A DNA stretch of 64,000 nt from Mycoplasmopsis columbinasalis (GTDB taxonomy: Bacteria; Bacillota_I; Bacilli_A; Mycoplasmatales; Metamycoplasmataceae), in assembly GCF_900660705.1 (NCBI RefSeq), contig NZ_LR215043.1, positions 248,001-312,000 of the forward strand. The letters run 5' to 3'. A program made the position numbers and the translations under genes. Positions 1-10,648 of the stretch are shown here, one piece after another. Under the pieces are notes generated by a model that worked only from the letters and a program-made list of their open reading frames with translations, was not told the origin of the DNA and ran no database searches. The stretch's first letter is position 1; each line of letters opens with the position of its first letter.

Positions 1-156
1 CACTACAGCAAAAATTAAAGCTAAGCTAAAACCGATAATTCGTCAATTACGCTTGCGGCGATAGGTAGTTTTTTGCTTCTTGCCGTCATGATCTGGTCGA
101 TTATGATACAAATTCAATAAATCTAAAAAGTCGTATTCGTAAATGTAATTAATCAT
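1..156 (-). CDS. Partial membrane protein of unknown function, N-terminus only
   Basis: The window holds only the first 52 codons; the gene runs off the left edge. It begins MINYIYEYDFLDLLNLYHN, followed by a basic stretch (KKQKTTYRRKRNWR) and then a hydrophobic segment starting near residue 41 that looks like a first membrane span with positive residues on the cytoplasmic side. The start codon overlaps the last 8 bases of rsmA, so it is translationally coupled as the last visible gene of the mnmE-tatD-rsmA operon. I do not recognise the family. Confidence 0.6.
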
Positions 157-943
157 TAGTCCTTTCGTTCAACAACTCGTAAAGTTTCAACACTGTTTCT
201 AAATTTAACTCCTGAATTCTTGTTAAATCATTTAAATTTAGTATATTATACGTATTTTTTATTGCCGCTGACGTATATTTGGTTTGCAGCGCTCATGAAA
301 GTTTTTTGCGACGAGCCAAAAAACAAAGTTTAAAAAACTCTTTGAGTTGATCATAATTGTCAGTTTCATCTTGGTAAAATTCTAACATTATAATTGCTGA
401 ATCAACCTTTGGCATAGGATTAAACGCCGAACTAGGAACTTTAAAACACTTAGTGACCTTTGCAATATGTTGTGCTGTAAGCGTTAATTTGGAATAAGCA
501 TTAGTATTTGGCTTAGCTACCAAACGATCTGCTACCTCATTTTGCACCATCAAATAAGCTTTTTTAAAACAGTAACGATAATCAAAAAGTTTAAACAAAA
601 TATCACTAGTAATATAGTAAGGGATATTACCAACTACTTCATAACCTTTATATGAATTTAAGTCTGTTTGTAAAAAGTCCTGCAACACAATTTGCTCTTC
701 ATTCAAAATGTTTTGAGCTAGTAAATAATTTTTCATATCAGGATCAATTTCAAACGCAGTTAACCTTTGAGCCTGTGGCGCAAGCATTTTCGTCAAAGCA
801 CCGCGTCCTGGGCCAATTTCTATGAGGTGTTTGTTCGCCGGTTCGATCAAGGCAACTATTTTCTTAATTAAAGTCTGATTAATTAAAAAATTTTGCCCGA
901 ACTTTTTCTTGGCAAAAACTTGTTTATTTTTTTCTTGAAACAT
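149..943 (-). CDS. rsmA: 16S rRNA (adenine1518/1519-N6)-dimethyltransferase RsmA/KsgA
   Basis: 264 residues, normal for the family. RsmA dimethylates two adjacent adenines in helix 45 of 16S rRNA late in small-subunit assembly; its loss gives kasugamycin resistance. Visible signatures are the N-terminal KKKFGQNFLIN, the SAM-binding motif EIGPGRGALTKML (about residues 42-54), the catalytic NIPYYIT motif and PMPKVDSAII in the substrate region. The Trp codon at 293-295 is TGA; reading through it gives a C-terminal domain that ends at TAA 149-151. The gene overlaps tatD upstream by 20 bases and the next gene by 8, so it belongs to a tight operon. Confidence 0.96.
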
Positions 944-1700
944 TTAACTTAAATAGTTCCTTCGTGTTCTTGAGCACCTGGTCAGCAAATTTTTCAAAAG
1001 GCATTTTCTTCAACCCAGCAATAAAAGTAGTAACATAAATCACATTCGTTGAATCATTTCATTCGTTACGTTTTTGTGCCGGTGACAAGTAAGGTGCGTC
1101 AGTTTCAGTCAAAATTCGCTCAACCGGCAATCATTCCAGTACTTCAATGGTTTTTTGCGCATTTTTGTAGGTTACAATGCCACTAAAGCTAAAGTAACAA
1201 CCCAATTCATAGAATTTTTTAGCTCAATATAAATCACCACTAAAAGTGTGAATCATAAAAGTAACTTGGTCAGCGCGTTTCTTAATTACTTCGTATAAAT
1301 CCTCATAGGCGTCACGCATATGCACAACTACTGGTAAATTAAATTTTTTCGCTGTTTCAATTTGTGCGTCAAATGATTCAATTTGAATTTCACGAGGCAC
1401 ATTTTTTCAGTAATAATCTAAACCAATTTCGCCAATTGCTTTGACTTCTGGTGTGATTTGTTTTGCTAAAATTTCACCATCTTGTTTCCCTGTTGCAAGC
1501 GTTGGGTGAATTCCTATTACTGGAAAAGTATGATCAAAATGTTTGCAAAGTTGTAAAACCTCTTCATTTTCTTGCGGGTCGCAACCTGTGACCATCATCA
1601 CGGCTACTCCTTTATTGTAGGCTTCTTCGCAATATTGATAATTATCTTTATAGTAACATTTTAACGGATGGGTGTGTGCATCAACATACTTAATTGCCAT
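924..1700 (-). CDS. tatD: TatD family metal-dependent hydrolase (deoxyribonuclease)
   Basis: 258 residues. TatD proteins are TIM-barrel, divalent-metal nucleases that act on DNA ends and damaged DNA. Metal ligands are visible: DAHTHP near the N-terminus, GEIGLDYYW, VVVHMRDA, MIHTFSG and TETDAPYLSP. TGA at 1407-1409 and others code Trp. The stop is TAA at 924-926, inside the beginning of rsmA, so the two genes overlap by 20 bases. The order mnmE-tatD-rsmA, with tatD next to rsmA, recalls the tatD/rnmV/ksgA cluster of Firmicutes; rnmV is not between them here. Confidence 0.94.
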
Positions 1701-1710
1701 AAATTTCTCC

Positions 1711-3057
1711 TTATTTTCCTAAACAAAAATTTCTAAACATTTCATCTAATAAATCTTCATTATCAGCACGGCCACTAATATCAGCTAAATTCGCTCATGC
1801 TCGTCTAATATCAACAATAGTCAGATCTGCATCTAAACCATTTTTTAAAGTTGTAATAGCATCGCGAATATTTTGTTGTGCTTGTTGAATAAGTGCGATT
1901 TCACGCGCGCTTGAGATTACCTCTGACTCAGCAAAAGAATTTAAATCAAAAGCGTTAACTAAAGCATTTTTAAGATCTGTAATATTTTGAGTCAAGGCAC
2001 TCACATAAATTTTGTCTGCTTCTTGCACGAAATTAGCTGGTAACAGATCGCTTTTGTTGATCACAGCAATACGCTTTTTGTGTAATTGCTGACAAGTTTC
2101 AATAATTTTTGCATCAAATTGATTGGCTGGCGCATTTGGTTGTTGAATATGAACTACAATGTCGGCTTTAGCAATTTGATCAAGTGATTTTTCAATACCT
2201 AATTTTTCTATTTTTTGCGTGGTTTCTCGTAAACCAGCCGTATCAATTAGTTTGAATAAAAAGCCATCAATTTGGTAAGTAGCTTCTATGACATCACGCG
2301 TAGTACCTGCTTCGTCTGTGACAATTGCTTTTTCTTCTTCCAACAAACAATTCAAAATTGATGACTTCCCAACATTTGGTTGCCCTAAAATCGCGACTTT
2401 GACACCTTCGAAAATTAACCTTCCTGTTTGACTTTTGTCCAGTATAACGCTGACCTTTTCGTCGAAAGCTTTAAGTTTCAGTAACAACTCTGAACCGAGA
2501 GCATTTTCGACATCATCATATTCTGGATAGTCAATGTTAACTTCAATTGCACCAATTAAATACATCAAATCTTTCATTAAAGAATTAATCATTTGCGAAA
2601 CAACACCAGAAAATTTTTTGAGCGCCAGTTGCGTCTGACGTTCAGTTTGAGCGTGAATTAAATCATTGATTGCTTGAGCTTTAATCAAGTCCATTTTGCC
2701 ATTTAAAAACGATCTTTGTGAAAATTCGCCTGGCAAAGCTAAGCGCGCACCGTTAGCTAAGACTAATTTCAAAATTTGGTTTGTAACAACAACGCCACCA
2801 TGACAATTAATTTCCACTGTGTTTTCGCCCGTGAAAGTGTTTGGCCCGTAAAATCAAGCAACCAAAACCTCATCAACTATGGTGTTATTATGAAAATTAT
2901 CAATTATGTTTCCAAAAGTAACTTCTCGATTTTTCCCTATTTTTCCAGAAAAAATCTTCGAGATTACAGCAAAGGCTTGATCACCAGAAATCCGAATAAT
3001 TGAAATAGCTTGGTTAATTTTTCCGCCCGAACTTATCGCTGTAATTGTGTCATTCAT
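1711..3057 (-). CDS. mnmE: tRNA uridine-34 5-carboxymethylaminomethyl modification GTPase MnmE
   Basis: 448 residues. With MnmG, MnmE modifies the wobble uridine of several tRNAs. The N-terminal tetrahydrofolate-binding domain ([15 protein letters not shown]) is followed by a helical domain and an inserted G domain: G1 GQPNVGKS near residue 225, DTAG, and NKSD. The C-terminus is the catalytic CLGK (residues 445-448), the diagnostic CxGK ending. TGA codons at 1795 and 2854 are Trp. The stop lies 10 bases before tatD, consistent with co-transcription. It is divergent from the helicase gene, with 48 bases between the starts. Confidence 0.97.
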
Positions 3058-3105
3058 GTTTATAATTTTACTATATATTAATAATTAAATATAGAGGCTT
3101 GACAT

Positions 3106-6100
3106 ATGAATAAAAAGCAAGAATATAAAAATATCTTATCTAATTTACTTGATATTAAGCAATTTGACAGTAGTATTTTCACCAACATTGACAATACTAG
3201 TTATTTTGACTTTTTAACTACTTTTGGTAAAAAAGCAGTAGAAAAAATTGTTTATGATCCTAACTTTGAAATTGAATTAGTACAAAATTGACACGATGAT
3301 TTAAAAAATAAAGTCAAACGCATTAACGATCCATTTGTGCTTATTAATTTACTAAGAAATTACGAACACTATGAACTTAGTGAAAATCGTGAAAAGCTTA
3401 TCAAAAACAACTTTGAATTTGCTAAAAATAAAATCATCGATGAAATTGAAAGTGAATTTCAACGTCAAAATAACAAGTGAAAAAAATTTAAAGTTAAAGC
3501 AGAAGATATTTTCCAACAATCAAGTACTTGACCAATGCATATTGGTTATATTTTTGTGAAAGTTTTAATTGAAACTAAGTCAGTTTATGCGCCTCTAATT
3601 TTTAAAGAAGTAAGTCTTGTTAAAAAAGGTTCGAAAGTTTTCCTTAAATCTGAAGGCGATTTTAAACTTAATGAAAAACTAATTTTCATTCTCCAACAGT
3701 CAAACTTTGATATTGACTTAACCAACGAAAAAATTGAAGGTAAAAAATTCCCAGACATTCTTGAATTCCTTAACGTTGAGCTTGGTTCATTTTTGAATTT
3801 TCACGTCTCTCTTGAACAAGTTATTCAAAAAATTAATCGTTTTAAATCTGAAGATATTAAAAACCAAAAACTTCTTGAGTTTTATGGTGGTTGTGTACTT
3901 GGGCTTTTCCAACCAGCAGGTGGTTATGTTCGTAACAGAATGCTTGAAATTTTGAACAAAGCAGAACTTGAATCAATTCTAATTAGTAATACTTTCAACA
4001 TTAATGTATACAAAAACAATATCAATAAAGTCATTTTCAACCCCAAAAAATCGATTTTTAAAATTTCACACACAAACTACTCGCAAGATCGTGCTATTGT
4101 TTCTTCTTTAATTCAAAACACAATTATTTGAGGACCTCCAGGAACTGGTAAGAGCCAAACTATCGTCAATGTTTTAGTTAACGCAATGCTTTTTGGTCGC
4201 AGTACTGTTGTTTGTTCTGAGAAAAAAGCTGCTATCGACGTTATCATCGAAAGACTAGGTGAACTCAAACTCTTTACTCTAAATTTAATCAACAATAGTA
4301 GAGTAGCATCTAAAGTTTCTTTCTATGAACAAATTGAAAAGTATCTTAAATATGTGCGTCAATTTGATATTAATAAAGAAGTTAAACTTCGTCCGCTACA
4401 TTTTTTAAACCAAAGTGAAGTAGATTATTTGGATAATTTAGCTCAAATTAAATCTTGAGAAAACCTTGATAGATTGCAAAATATTTTTGATAACTTTGCG
4501 CCGGTTTGACACTTAATTACAAAAGAAATGTGAGAAAAATTGGTCACTTTTGACCGTGAAATTAAGCTGCCTAATGAATTTAATTTTGAAACAGCCAACG
4601 AATTTCAAAACGCATTACTTAGTCTCAATCATGTAAAATGAAAAACTTTTGATAAAAAGAACAGATACATCAAAAAAGAAGCTAAAGCAATGTTTGAAAT
4701 GTTCAAACAATTTAACTGAAATTTGAACGATGTGTTACCTTACTTTGATGGTTTAAGTCTTGATGATTATGAAAAATGTGATTTGTTAATTAATAACAAA
4801 ACTCCGGAACATAATAAAAGATTAAATGACATTAAACTCATTAAAGCAATGATTGCTTTACAAATTAACGAAAAAATTCAGAACTTTTCTTATGAAGAAA
4901 ACGCCTTACTCACTGAATTTTCTGTTGTGGTGCAGTCGAAAAAAATGCCAGTGTACAACTTTGTTAAAAAATTCGCGGCTATTATTAAAAAAATGTTTCC
5001 AGTGATTGTTGTTAACCCAGATATTGACTTGACACCTTGAAACAAAGAAGAATTTGACTATGCAATTATTGACGAATCAAGCCAACTTTTCCTTGAAAAG
5101 GGCTTGCCGTTACTCTATTTGGCCAAAATCAAAATTTTGGCAGGTGATGACCAACAAATGAAACCAACTAACTGGTTTAGCATCAGAATTAGCGATGACA
5201 ATACCGTTTATTCATCAGTGCCATCGTTGTTAGATTATGCCAAAGGAACAGTAGGACACAATATTTTGCTTGACAAAAACTACCGTTCAAACTATGCGGC
5301 CTTAATGACATTTAGTTCCAAAGAGTTTTATAACGAAAGCTTAGATGTTATTGACAATTTTAGTAATGTAAGCAAAACTCCAATTGAAGTTTATGACATT
5401 GACGGTAAGTGAGAAGATAACAAAAACACTAAGGAAGCAGAATTTGCTATTGATTTATTATTGAAATACTTACCAATTTACGAAAAAATTATCTTATTGT
5501 GTTTTAACTCAAAGCAACAAGACTTAATTCAAACTATCGTGCTTGAAAAATATAGTCAAATCGAAGAAGCAATGAATACTCGTCAACTGATTATTCGGAA
5601 CATTGAAAACATTCAAGGTGATGAAGCTGATTTAGTTATTGCTACAGTTTGTTACGATGCTACTACTGGAATCCACGGAACTTATGTGGGACGTCCTGGG
5701 GGGCGCAACGCGCTCAATGTGGCTATTAGTCGTGCTAAAGATAAAATTATTGTTATTAAGTCAATTAAATCCAACCAAGTTACAATTTTTAACAACGACA
5801 ATTTAGACTTACAAACTTTCCGAAATTGACTTGCTTTTCTTGAACTTTCAGACGAAGATCGTAAAACTTATGTTGAAAGAAGACTCGAATCTAGTTCATC
5901 TTTATCGCACCTAGAAAATGACACTTTTTACAAAAAAGTGATTTTTGAACTCGAACAAATGATTAAAAGTTCAAATTTAGTTTTGAAAAAGAACAAAAAC
6001 ATCGGAACAATTCGAGTTGACTTGACAATTGGTTCTGAACAAAGCGACCAAATTTGCTTCCTTGTCGACACTTACGAATATGCTGGAAATATTGATGCTT

Positions 6101-6333
6101 ATTTAAAATACCTTGACACTATTGAATTTATTCGTGCCAAAAAGTACAACGTGTTTCATTTGACTCGCCAAAATTGAGTTAATTTAAAACCGGTTATTCA
6201 CGAAGCAATTCGCAGAGCAAGAGTAGAAGTTGATAAAGAATTATGCGAACAAGAAAAATTGAACCTTTTAGAACAAACAAGTAAACCAGATGTTGAATTG
6301 ACATCAATTTGAGAAGAAGAAATTGAAAATTAA
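3106..6333 (+). CDS. Large SF1 (UPF1-like) helicase/ATPase, possible nuclease-like C-terminus
   Basis: 1075 residues once TGA is read as Trp. Helicase motifs appear in order: Walker A GPPGTGKS (343-350), Walker B IIDESSQL (DES from 656), motif III GDDQQMKP (about 680), motif IV LDKNYRSN (about 726), motif V NIQGDEADLVI (about 836) and motif VI GRNALNVAISRAKDK (about 866-880). This is the UPF1/AAA_11-AAA_12 superfamily I layout. The first 340 residues are unassigned. Residues about 945-1045 (IRVDLTIG, ICFLVDTYEY, KYNVFHLTRQNW) resemble the Vsr/DUF559 nuclease-like domain found at the end of many prokaryotic SF1 helicases, but I cannot confirm the active site. It lies 94 bases upstream of a DNA methyltransferase on the same strand, which suggests a defence or restriction role. 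An RNA or repair helicase is the alternative. Confidence 0.85.
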
Positions 6334-6427
6334 TTTCAATTTTCTTTTTTTCCTTAAACAAAATAACTAATTATTTATTTCACTGTGAATACTTTTAAAA
6401 CTAAATCAAAATAAAGAATGAGGAAAT

Positions 6428-7714
6428 ATGAATTTTTCTTCCATTATGGACATTTCAAAAAGAACTGGAAAAACCATAAAATCAATCAGACGAGAAATTG
6501 CACTTGGAGCTTTAAAAGCTGAGAAGCAAAAAAACAAATTTATTATTAATGAACTTGATTTTAAAACTTGGGTTGAAACTTTAAAATCAGACAAACCAGG
6601 AAGAAAAATCAAAAAATCATCGAAACAAAAAGAAGTAATTCGCAAAAAAGTTGACAAAGTGAATTGACTTGAAGTCAAAGAAGATATGAAAAGAGTAGAT
6701 GCCTGGCAAGATAGAGGGCAACAAAAAGACTTTTTCTTTATTGATTTATTTACAGGAGCAGGTGGCTTGTCGTGTGGACTTGTAATGGCAGGAATGACTC
6801 CTGTTGGATCGGTTGAAATACTTAAACCTGCAGTCGAAACATATAAATATAACTTTTCAAAAGTAAGAAATTTCGAAGATAATATTACCGATAGAGATAT
6901 TTGCGACCCAGAAGTTAAAAAAACACTAAAAGACTCAGTGAAAGGTAAACATATTCATCTTATTGCTGGCGGTTTTCCATGTCAAGGATTTAGCTTAGCT
7001 GGTAATCGCGCCGTCACTGATCCTCGAAATTCGTTATATTTAGAAATGCTTGAAATTGTAAAATCTCTTAAGCCTGACTTTGTTTTAATGGAAAATGTTA
7101 AGGGTTTAAGATCCATGTTAAATGGCAAGATTGAAGAAAAAATAATTCAAGATTATAAAAAAATTGGTTACGACATCAATGTAACAGTATTAAATAGCGC
7201 TGATTATGGAGTGCCTCAGTATCGCGAAAGAGTAATTTTTGTCGGAAATAGAATTAATGCAATTAATTACCATCCCAAACCTTTTTTAGATGAAACTAAC
7301 AGAGTCACCGTTGGTGATGTTTTGGCAAAATATTTAGATATGCCGGAAAACATTGAGAAAAATCATATTTTTGCAAACACAAGTGACAAAATACTTGAAA
7401 AAATTCGTGAATTGCCCATTGGAAAAAGTTTATATAAAAATTATAGTGATGGTTGAAAAAAAGTTTTTTGAGATAAACCTTCGAGCACCGTAAAAGAAAA
7501 CCATGGCGGTGTTAATATTCACCCTATATTAAATAGGTTAATGACTCCAAGAGAATTGGCGACTTTACAATCATTTCCTGATGACTTTATTTTTAAGGGC
7601 GCTAAAAAATGACAATTAGTGCAAATCGGCAACGCTGTGCCACCCTTGCTAGGAAAAGCCATCGGACTAGCAATTTTAAAATCTTATGAAGAAGTATCTG
7701 CAGAAGATAAATAA
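6428..7714 (+). CDS. DNA (cytosine-5)-methyltransferase with fused N-terminal helix-turn-helix
   Basis: 428 residues. Residues 1-55 form a MerR/excisionase-like HTH (DISKRTGKTIKSIRREI, then NELDFKTWVE), separated by a lysine-rich linker from a C5 methyltransferase: motif I FIDLFTGAGGL (104-114), motif IV GGFPCQGFS with catalytic Cys185, motif VI LMENVKGL, motif VIII QYRERVIFVG, motif IX TPRELATLQSFPDDF and motif X QIGNAVPPLLGKAIG. The target-recognition region between VIII and IX is short. TGA at 6665-6667 is Trp, so the HTH and the enzyme share one frame; Trp is written both TGG and TGA here. The start has a GAGGAA Shine-Dalgarno. Fused HTHs in C5 methylases can autorepress (M.SsoII, M.EcoRII). 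No ordinary restriction endonuclease is adjacent. Confidence 0.94.
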
Positions 7715-7817
7715 ATAGTATGAAACTGCAAAAATTTTCTTAAACAAAGATATCAAAACTAAACCTCTTTAATTACCTTTTAACACATTTCCTAAAACAA
7801 ACTGAAACAAATTTTAA

Positions 7818-7848
7818 AAAAATGACATTCTGAGAAAACGTCATTTTT
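7818..7848. terminator. Bidirectional hairpin between the methyltransferase and permease genes
   Basis: Nine-base arms AAAAATGAC and GTCATTTTT enclose a 13-base loop. The A/T-rich arms give a U tract on either strand, so it can serve both the plus-strand methyltransferase and the convergent permease gene. The region 7715-7888 holds nothing else I can support. Confidence 0.6.
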
Positions 7849-7888
7849 AAATTGACTTAATTTTATAGGGGTATTGACAAACTATGAA

Positions 7889-8554
7889 TTACAACCACGG
7901 TTGAAAAATTATTAACGAAATTGCTATACTTGCAAGTATTAAAACAAATAATGAAACTTTCTTTTTGTAAAGAATATAGGAAACAATGACATTTAGCGGC
8001 GCATAAATGTAAAGTACAATTCCTCTTCACCCGCTGAAAAATTTTGCTTTAGGAAACTCTTTGTTGTATTGTCAATAACCATTAGTGTCATTAAATTTGA
8101 AAAAAGGAAGTAAAATCGCAAGAAATAACTGCACACCAACAGCAACTATTATGCCTGCCACAACTGGTTTCATTAACAATAAAACTCTTTTCATGAAACT
8201 TTTCTTTTCAAATTTACTAATGTATTTCATTGCTAAAGCCATAATTAAAATTGCTGGTAAACAGAAAATTAAATATGTAATAAACATTGCCACATATCCA
8301 ATTCAACTTGATGAACCATCTGCTTGGTTACCAAGTAAAAAACCAGTAAAAAAGGCGAATTTTGTGGAAACAACACCTGGCGTAGCGTTAGAAATTGTAA
8401 AAACTTGATTAATGTGTTCTTCAGTGATTGGCACACCAAATGTTCCCGACATAAGTTCCCAAAGTCACTTAAACATAGGCATGAACACTTGTCCGCCGCC
8501 AAAAACAGAAAGTGAAATTAAAATAACTGCACAAGCAACCACTAAATAAAGCAT
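7889..8554 (-). CDS. chrA: Chromate-transporter (CHR) family half-size membrane protein, distal gene
   Basis: 221 residues, about half a full-length ChrA. The N-terminus has the CHR-like signature FGGGQVFMPMF followed by NATPGVVSTKFAFFTGF; the rest is several hydrophobic helices (YLIFCLPAILIMALAMKYIS, KPVVAGIIVAVGVQLFLAIL). The start codon overlaps the stop of the upstream half by one base (TAATG), so the two are strictly coupled, as in short-chain CHR pairs that work as a heterodimer. Substrate is unproven; in mollicutes it may not be chromate. TGA codons are Trp. The C-terminus ends IIFQPWL. Confidence 0.8.
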
Positions 8555-9195
8555 TATGCCACCTCAGAGTTATTTGAATTTTGTGTTTCATTATTATTGT
8601 TTTTGTTACTGCGCATTTTTTTAGCTTTGCGATAAAGCACAAATTCTATAATACCGACGATGAAAAAAATCGCAATCATTACTATAACTGGAATGTTGTA
8701 TGGGGTAGGCACAAAGAAACAAAACGCAAAGGTGAAAATGAAAAGAAACAGTCAAAGCGGTGTGTTAATTTTATTTTTTGAACTTTTCATATACGATCAA
8801 CCAAAAGCAAAAAGAACACCACTAATAGCAGTTAAAACACCTGCTGCAATAACATAAAGGTATTGTAAAGGTAATTTTGAAACACCTAAATAGAGGCCAA
8901 AAGCCATCAAAACATGAGGCAAAATAGCTACTAAAGTTAAAATCGAACCAAGAAATTTGCCAAAATGCTTAATACAAATATAACTAATTGATTGAATAAC
9001 TGAAGGTCCAGGCAACATATTAGTAACAATAACCATTTTGTCAAATTCTTCTAAGGTAAGTCATTTTTTGCGGTCAACAGCTTCATTTTTGATAACAGGC
9101 ATTAAAGCATTACCGCCGCCAAAACCAATAAATGTAATTTTTAAAACAAATAAAAACACTTCTCAAAACGAAGTTTTACGTGATTTTTGGTTCAT
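8554..9195 (-). CDS. chrA: Chromate-transporter (CHR) family half-size membrane protein, proximal gene
   Basis: 213 residues. It carries the canonical CHR motif FIGFGGGNALMPVI near residue 20 and the second motif MVIVTNMLPGPSVIQSISY, followed by four to five hydrophobic segments and a basic, Asn-rich cytoplasmic tail (RSNKNNNNETQNSNNSEVA). It is the first gene of a two-gene operon and its stop overlaps the next start. The two halves are paralogous, as expected if full-length ChrA arose by fusion of such a pair. The family transports chromate/sulfate-like anions; the true substrate here is unknown. Confidence 0.82.
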
Positions 9196-9223
9196 CTCGA
9201 TACTTTCTACAAACTAAAATAAG

Positions 9224-9229
9224 TATAAT
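9224..9229 (+). promoter_or_regulatory. Putative -10 element (TATAAT) for the gene at 9268
   Basis: An exact TATAAT lies 38 bases upstream of the ATG, in the 72-base divergent gap between the permease operon and this gene. No clear -35 is present, which is usual in mycoplasmas. A GGAAGAG ribosome-binding site follows just before the ATG. Confidence 0.5.
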
Positions 9230-9267
9230 TAAAGTTATTATATCTTTTAAACAAGGAAGAGTGCAAA

Positions 9268-9984
9268 ATGACTAAAACAATGAGTGCTGAATTAACGAAT
9301 TTAACGAAATTTACGAAGATCAAAAATACAACAGTTTATTTTGCTTTGCCAATAGAATTAGGAAATAAAAAATATCAATTAGATTGGTCGTTATGCGACA
9401 AACAACCCTTTGTTATAGATGCAAATTTAAAATTAACAAAATTCGAAACTTGACTTAAAGATTTTTTTAGTTCAAATGAAATTAATGCTTTAGAAAAGGT
9501 AAAATTCAACTTGCAAGAGCTTTCAAAATACGCATTAATGTCAAGCTATCAAAAGCAAGAAAATGCCAAATTTAAGTTGATTAATTTAGATCTTTTCCAA
9601 CAGCAAAACAGCAAAAAACAACTCTTTGTTTTCACCTTCGAATTAGTCAACGACCCGCAGCTAGCTCTTTCAAATTTGTATAACTTTGCAATGCACTTTT
9701 TTGCTAATTATGTTAGATATCAAAACGAATATCGTTTAACTTTTGAAAATCAAATTGTAGCTAAGCAGGAGACACAAATTCAAAGTTTTATTAACTTAGA
9801 ATTTGTTCGCTTTGTATTTGATAACTTAAATTCGTCAGTTGCTTTTAGTTCATATTTTGATGCCAACGAAGATTTTGAGAACCTTGGTAAAAGTCAAACC
9901 TTTGCCGCTTTTCAAGACCAAAATGGTTCTGCAGAAATTTTGTTCGAAGCATCATTGATTGAATTATTTAAACTTTGTTTTTAA
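9268..9984 (+). CDS. Hypothetical protein, 238 residues
   Basis: The ORF starts MTKTMSAELTNLTKF after a GGAAGAG site and ends FKLCF at TAA 9982-9984; one TGA and one TGG encode Trp. There is no signal peptide or membrane segment. The sequence is rich in Phe, Asn, Gln and Leu (LFVFTFELVNDPQLALSNLY, FVRFVFDNLNSS), suggesting a soluble mixed alpha/beta protein. I do not recognise a family. It is monocistronic, divergent from the permease pair and followed by its own hairpin terminator. Confidence 0.7.
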
Positions 9985-10002
9985 ATTTTGAATACTTCCA
10001 AG

Positions 10003-10029
10003 ACTTTGTTTGAAAGAACAAAGTTTTTG
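10003..10029 (+). terminator. Terminator of the 9268-9984 gene
   Basis: Perfect 8-base arms ACTTTGTT and AACAAAGT with a 6-base loop, followed by a T-rich run. It lies 19 bases after the stop codon. Confidence 0.65.
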
Positions 10030-10056
10030 TTTGTATCTAATTCATAGTGTTAAATA

Positions 10057-10082
10057 AAAACTACTCACCAGAGTAGTTTTTT
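10057..10082. terminator. Bidirectional terminator, main stop for the tRNA-Ile transcript
   Basis: Ten-base arms AAAACTACTC and GAGTAGTTTT with a 4-base loop, flanked by A and T runs. On the minus strand it lies 21 bases past the tRNA 3' end. Confidence 0.75.
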
Positions 10083-10102
10083 GGACAATTTTTCAATTGG
10101 AA

Positions 10103-10180
10103 TGGTGCGAACGAATGGACTTGAACCATCGACCTCACGATTATCAGTCGTGTGCTCTAACCAGCTGAGCTACGCTCGCA
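10103..10180 (-). tRNA. trnI: tRNA-Ile (anticodon GAU)
   Basis: The minus strand folds as a cloverleaf: acceptor TGCGAGC pairs with GTTCGCA (one G-U), D-arm GCTCAGCTGGTTAGAGC, anticodon loop CTGATAA with anticodon GAT, and T-arm with GGTTCAAGTCC. A CCA end is encoded at 10103-10105. It lies 73 bases downstream of rpsI on the same strand, so it may be processed from the rplM-rpsI transcript. Confidence 0.97.
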
Positions 10181-10253
10181 TAATGTACTACGAATTTTAC
10201 CACATTTTTTGATTATTTGTTATTAATTCGTAGCAAAAGAATTTTTTTACTAA

Positions 10254-10646
10254 CTAACGTTTTGAGAATTGACGTGCACGACGAGCTTTGTTCAAACCTG
10301 GTTTTTTACGTTCTTTAACACGCGCGTCTCTAGTAAGCATACCTTCTGGTTTAAGCTTAGCACGATATGATTCACTAGCTAATAATAAAGCACGAGCGAT
10401 ACCTAAACGAATTGCACCAGCTTGACCACTTAATCCACCACCGCGAACATTAACAGTAATATCGAATGTTCCTTTAGTTTCAGTAATTGTAAGAGGTTGT
10501 TCAGCGTCTTGAATGTATAAATCAGAAGTTAAGTAATCTTTAGCATCACGGTTATTGATAACAAATTTACCTTTTCCAGGTCTTAAAATAACACGTGCTG
10601 TTGAAGACTTACGACGTCCTAAGCCACGGTATTCAATGTTAGCCAT
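10254..10646 (-). CDS. rpsI: Small ribosomal subunit protein uS9
   Basis: 130 residues, full length. uS9 binds the head of 16S rRNA and its C-terminal tail reaches the P-site tRNA. The sequence has the family hallmarks: [14 protein letters not shown] at the start, [20 protein letters not shown] in the middle, and the basic C-terminus [11 protein letters not shown] whose terminal Lys-Arg contacts tRNA. It follows rplM by 2 bases, the almost universal rplM-rpsI pair, and is followed by tRNA-Ile. Confidence 0.98.
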   Translation of the reverse strand: MANIEYRGLGRRKSSTARVILRPGKGKFVINNRDAKDYLTSDLYIQDAEQPLTITETKGTFDITVNVRGGGLSGQAGAIRLGIARALLLASESYRAKLKPEGMLTRDARVKERKKPGLNKARRARQFSKR

Positions 10647-10648
10647 AA

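Noticed and set aside
2776-3003. Plus-strand ORF inside mnmE
   Set aside because: It lies wholly antisense to the conserved MnmE N-terminal domain, has no ribosome-binding site and no recognisable product.
6406-6678. Minus-strand ORF opposite the methyltransferase HTH
   Set aside because: The plus-strand frame is continuous with the methyltransferase and has a proper Shine-Dalgarno; the antisense ORF is hydrophobic by chance from reverse-reading Lys codons.
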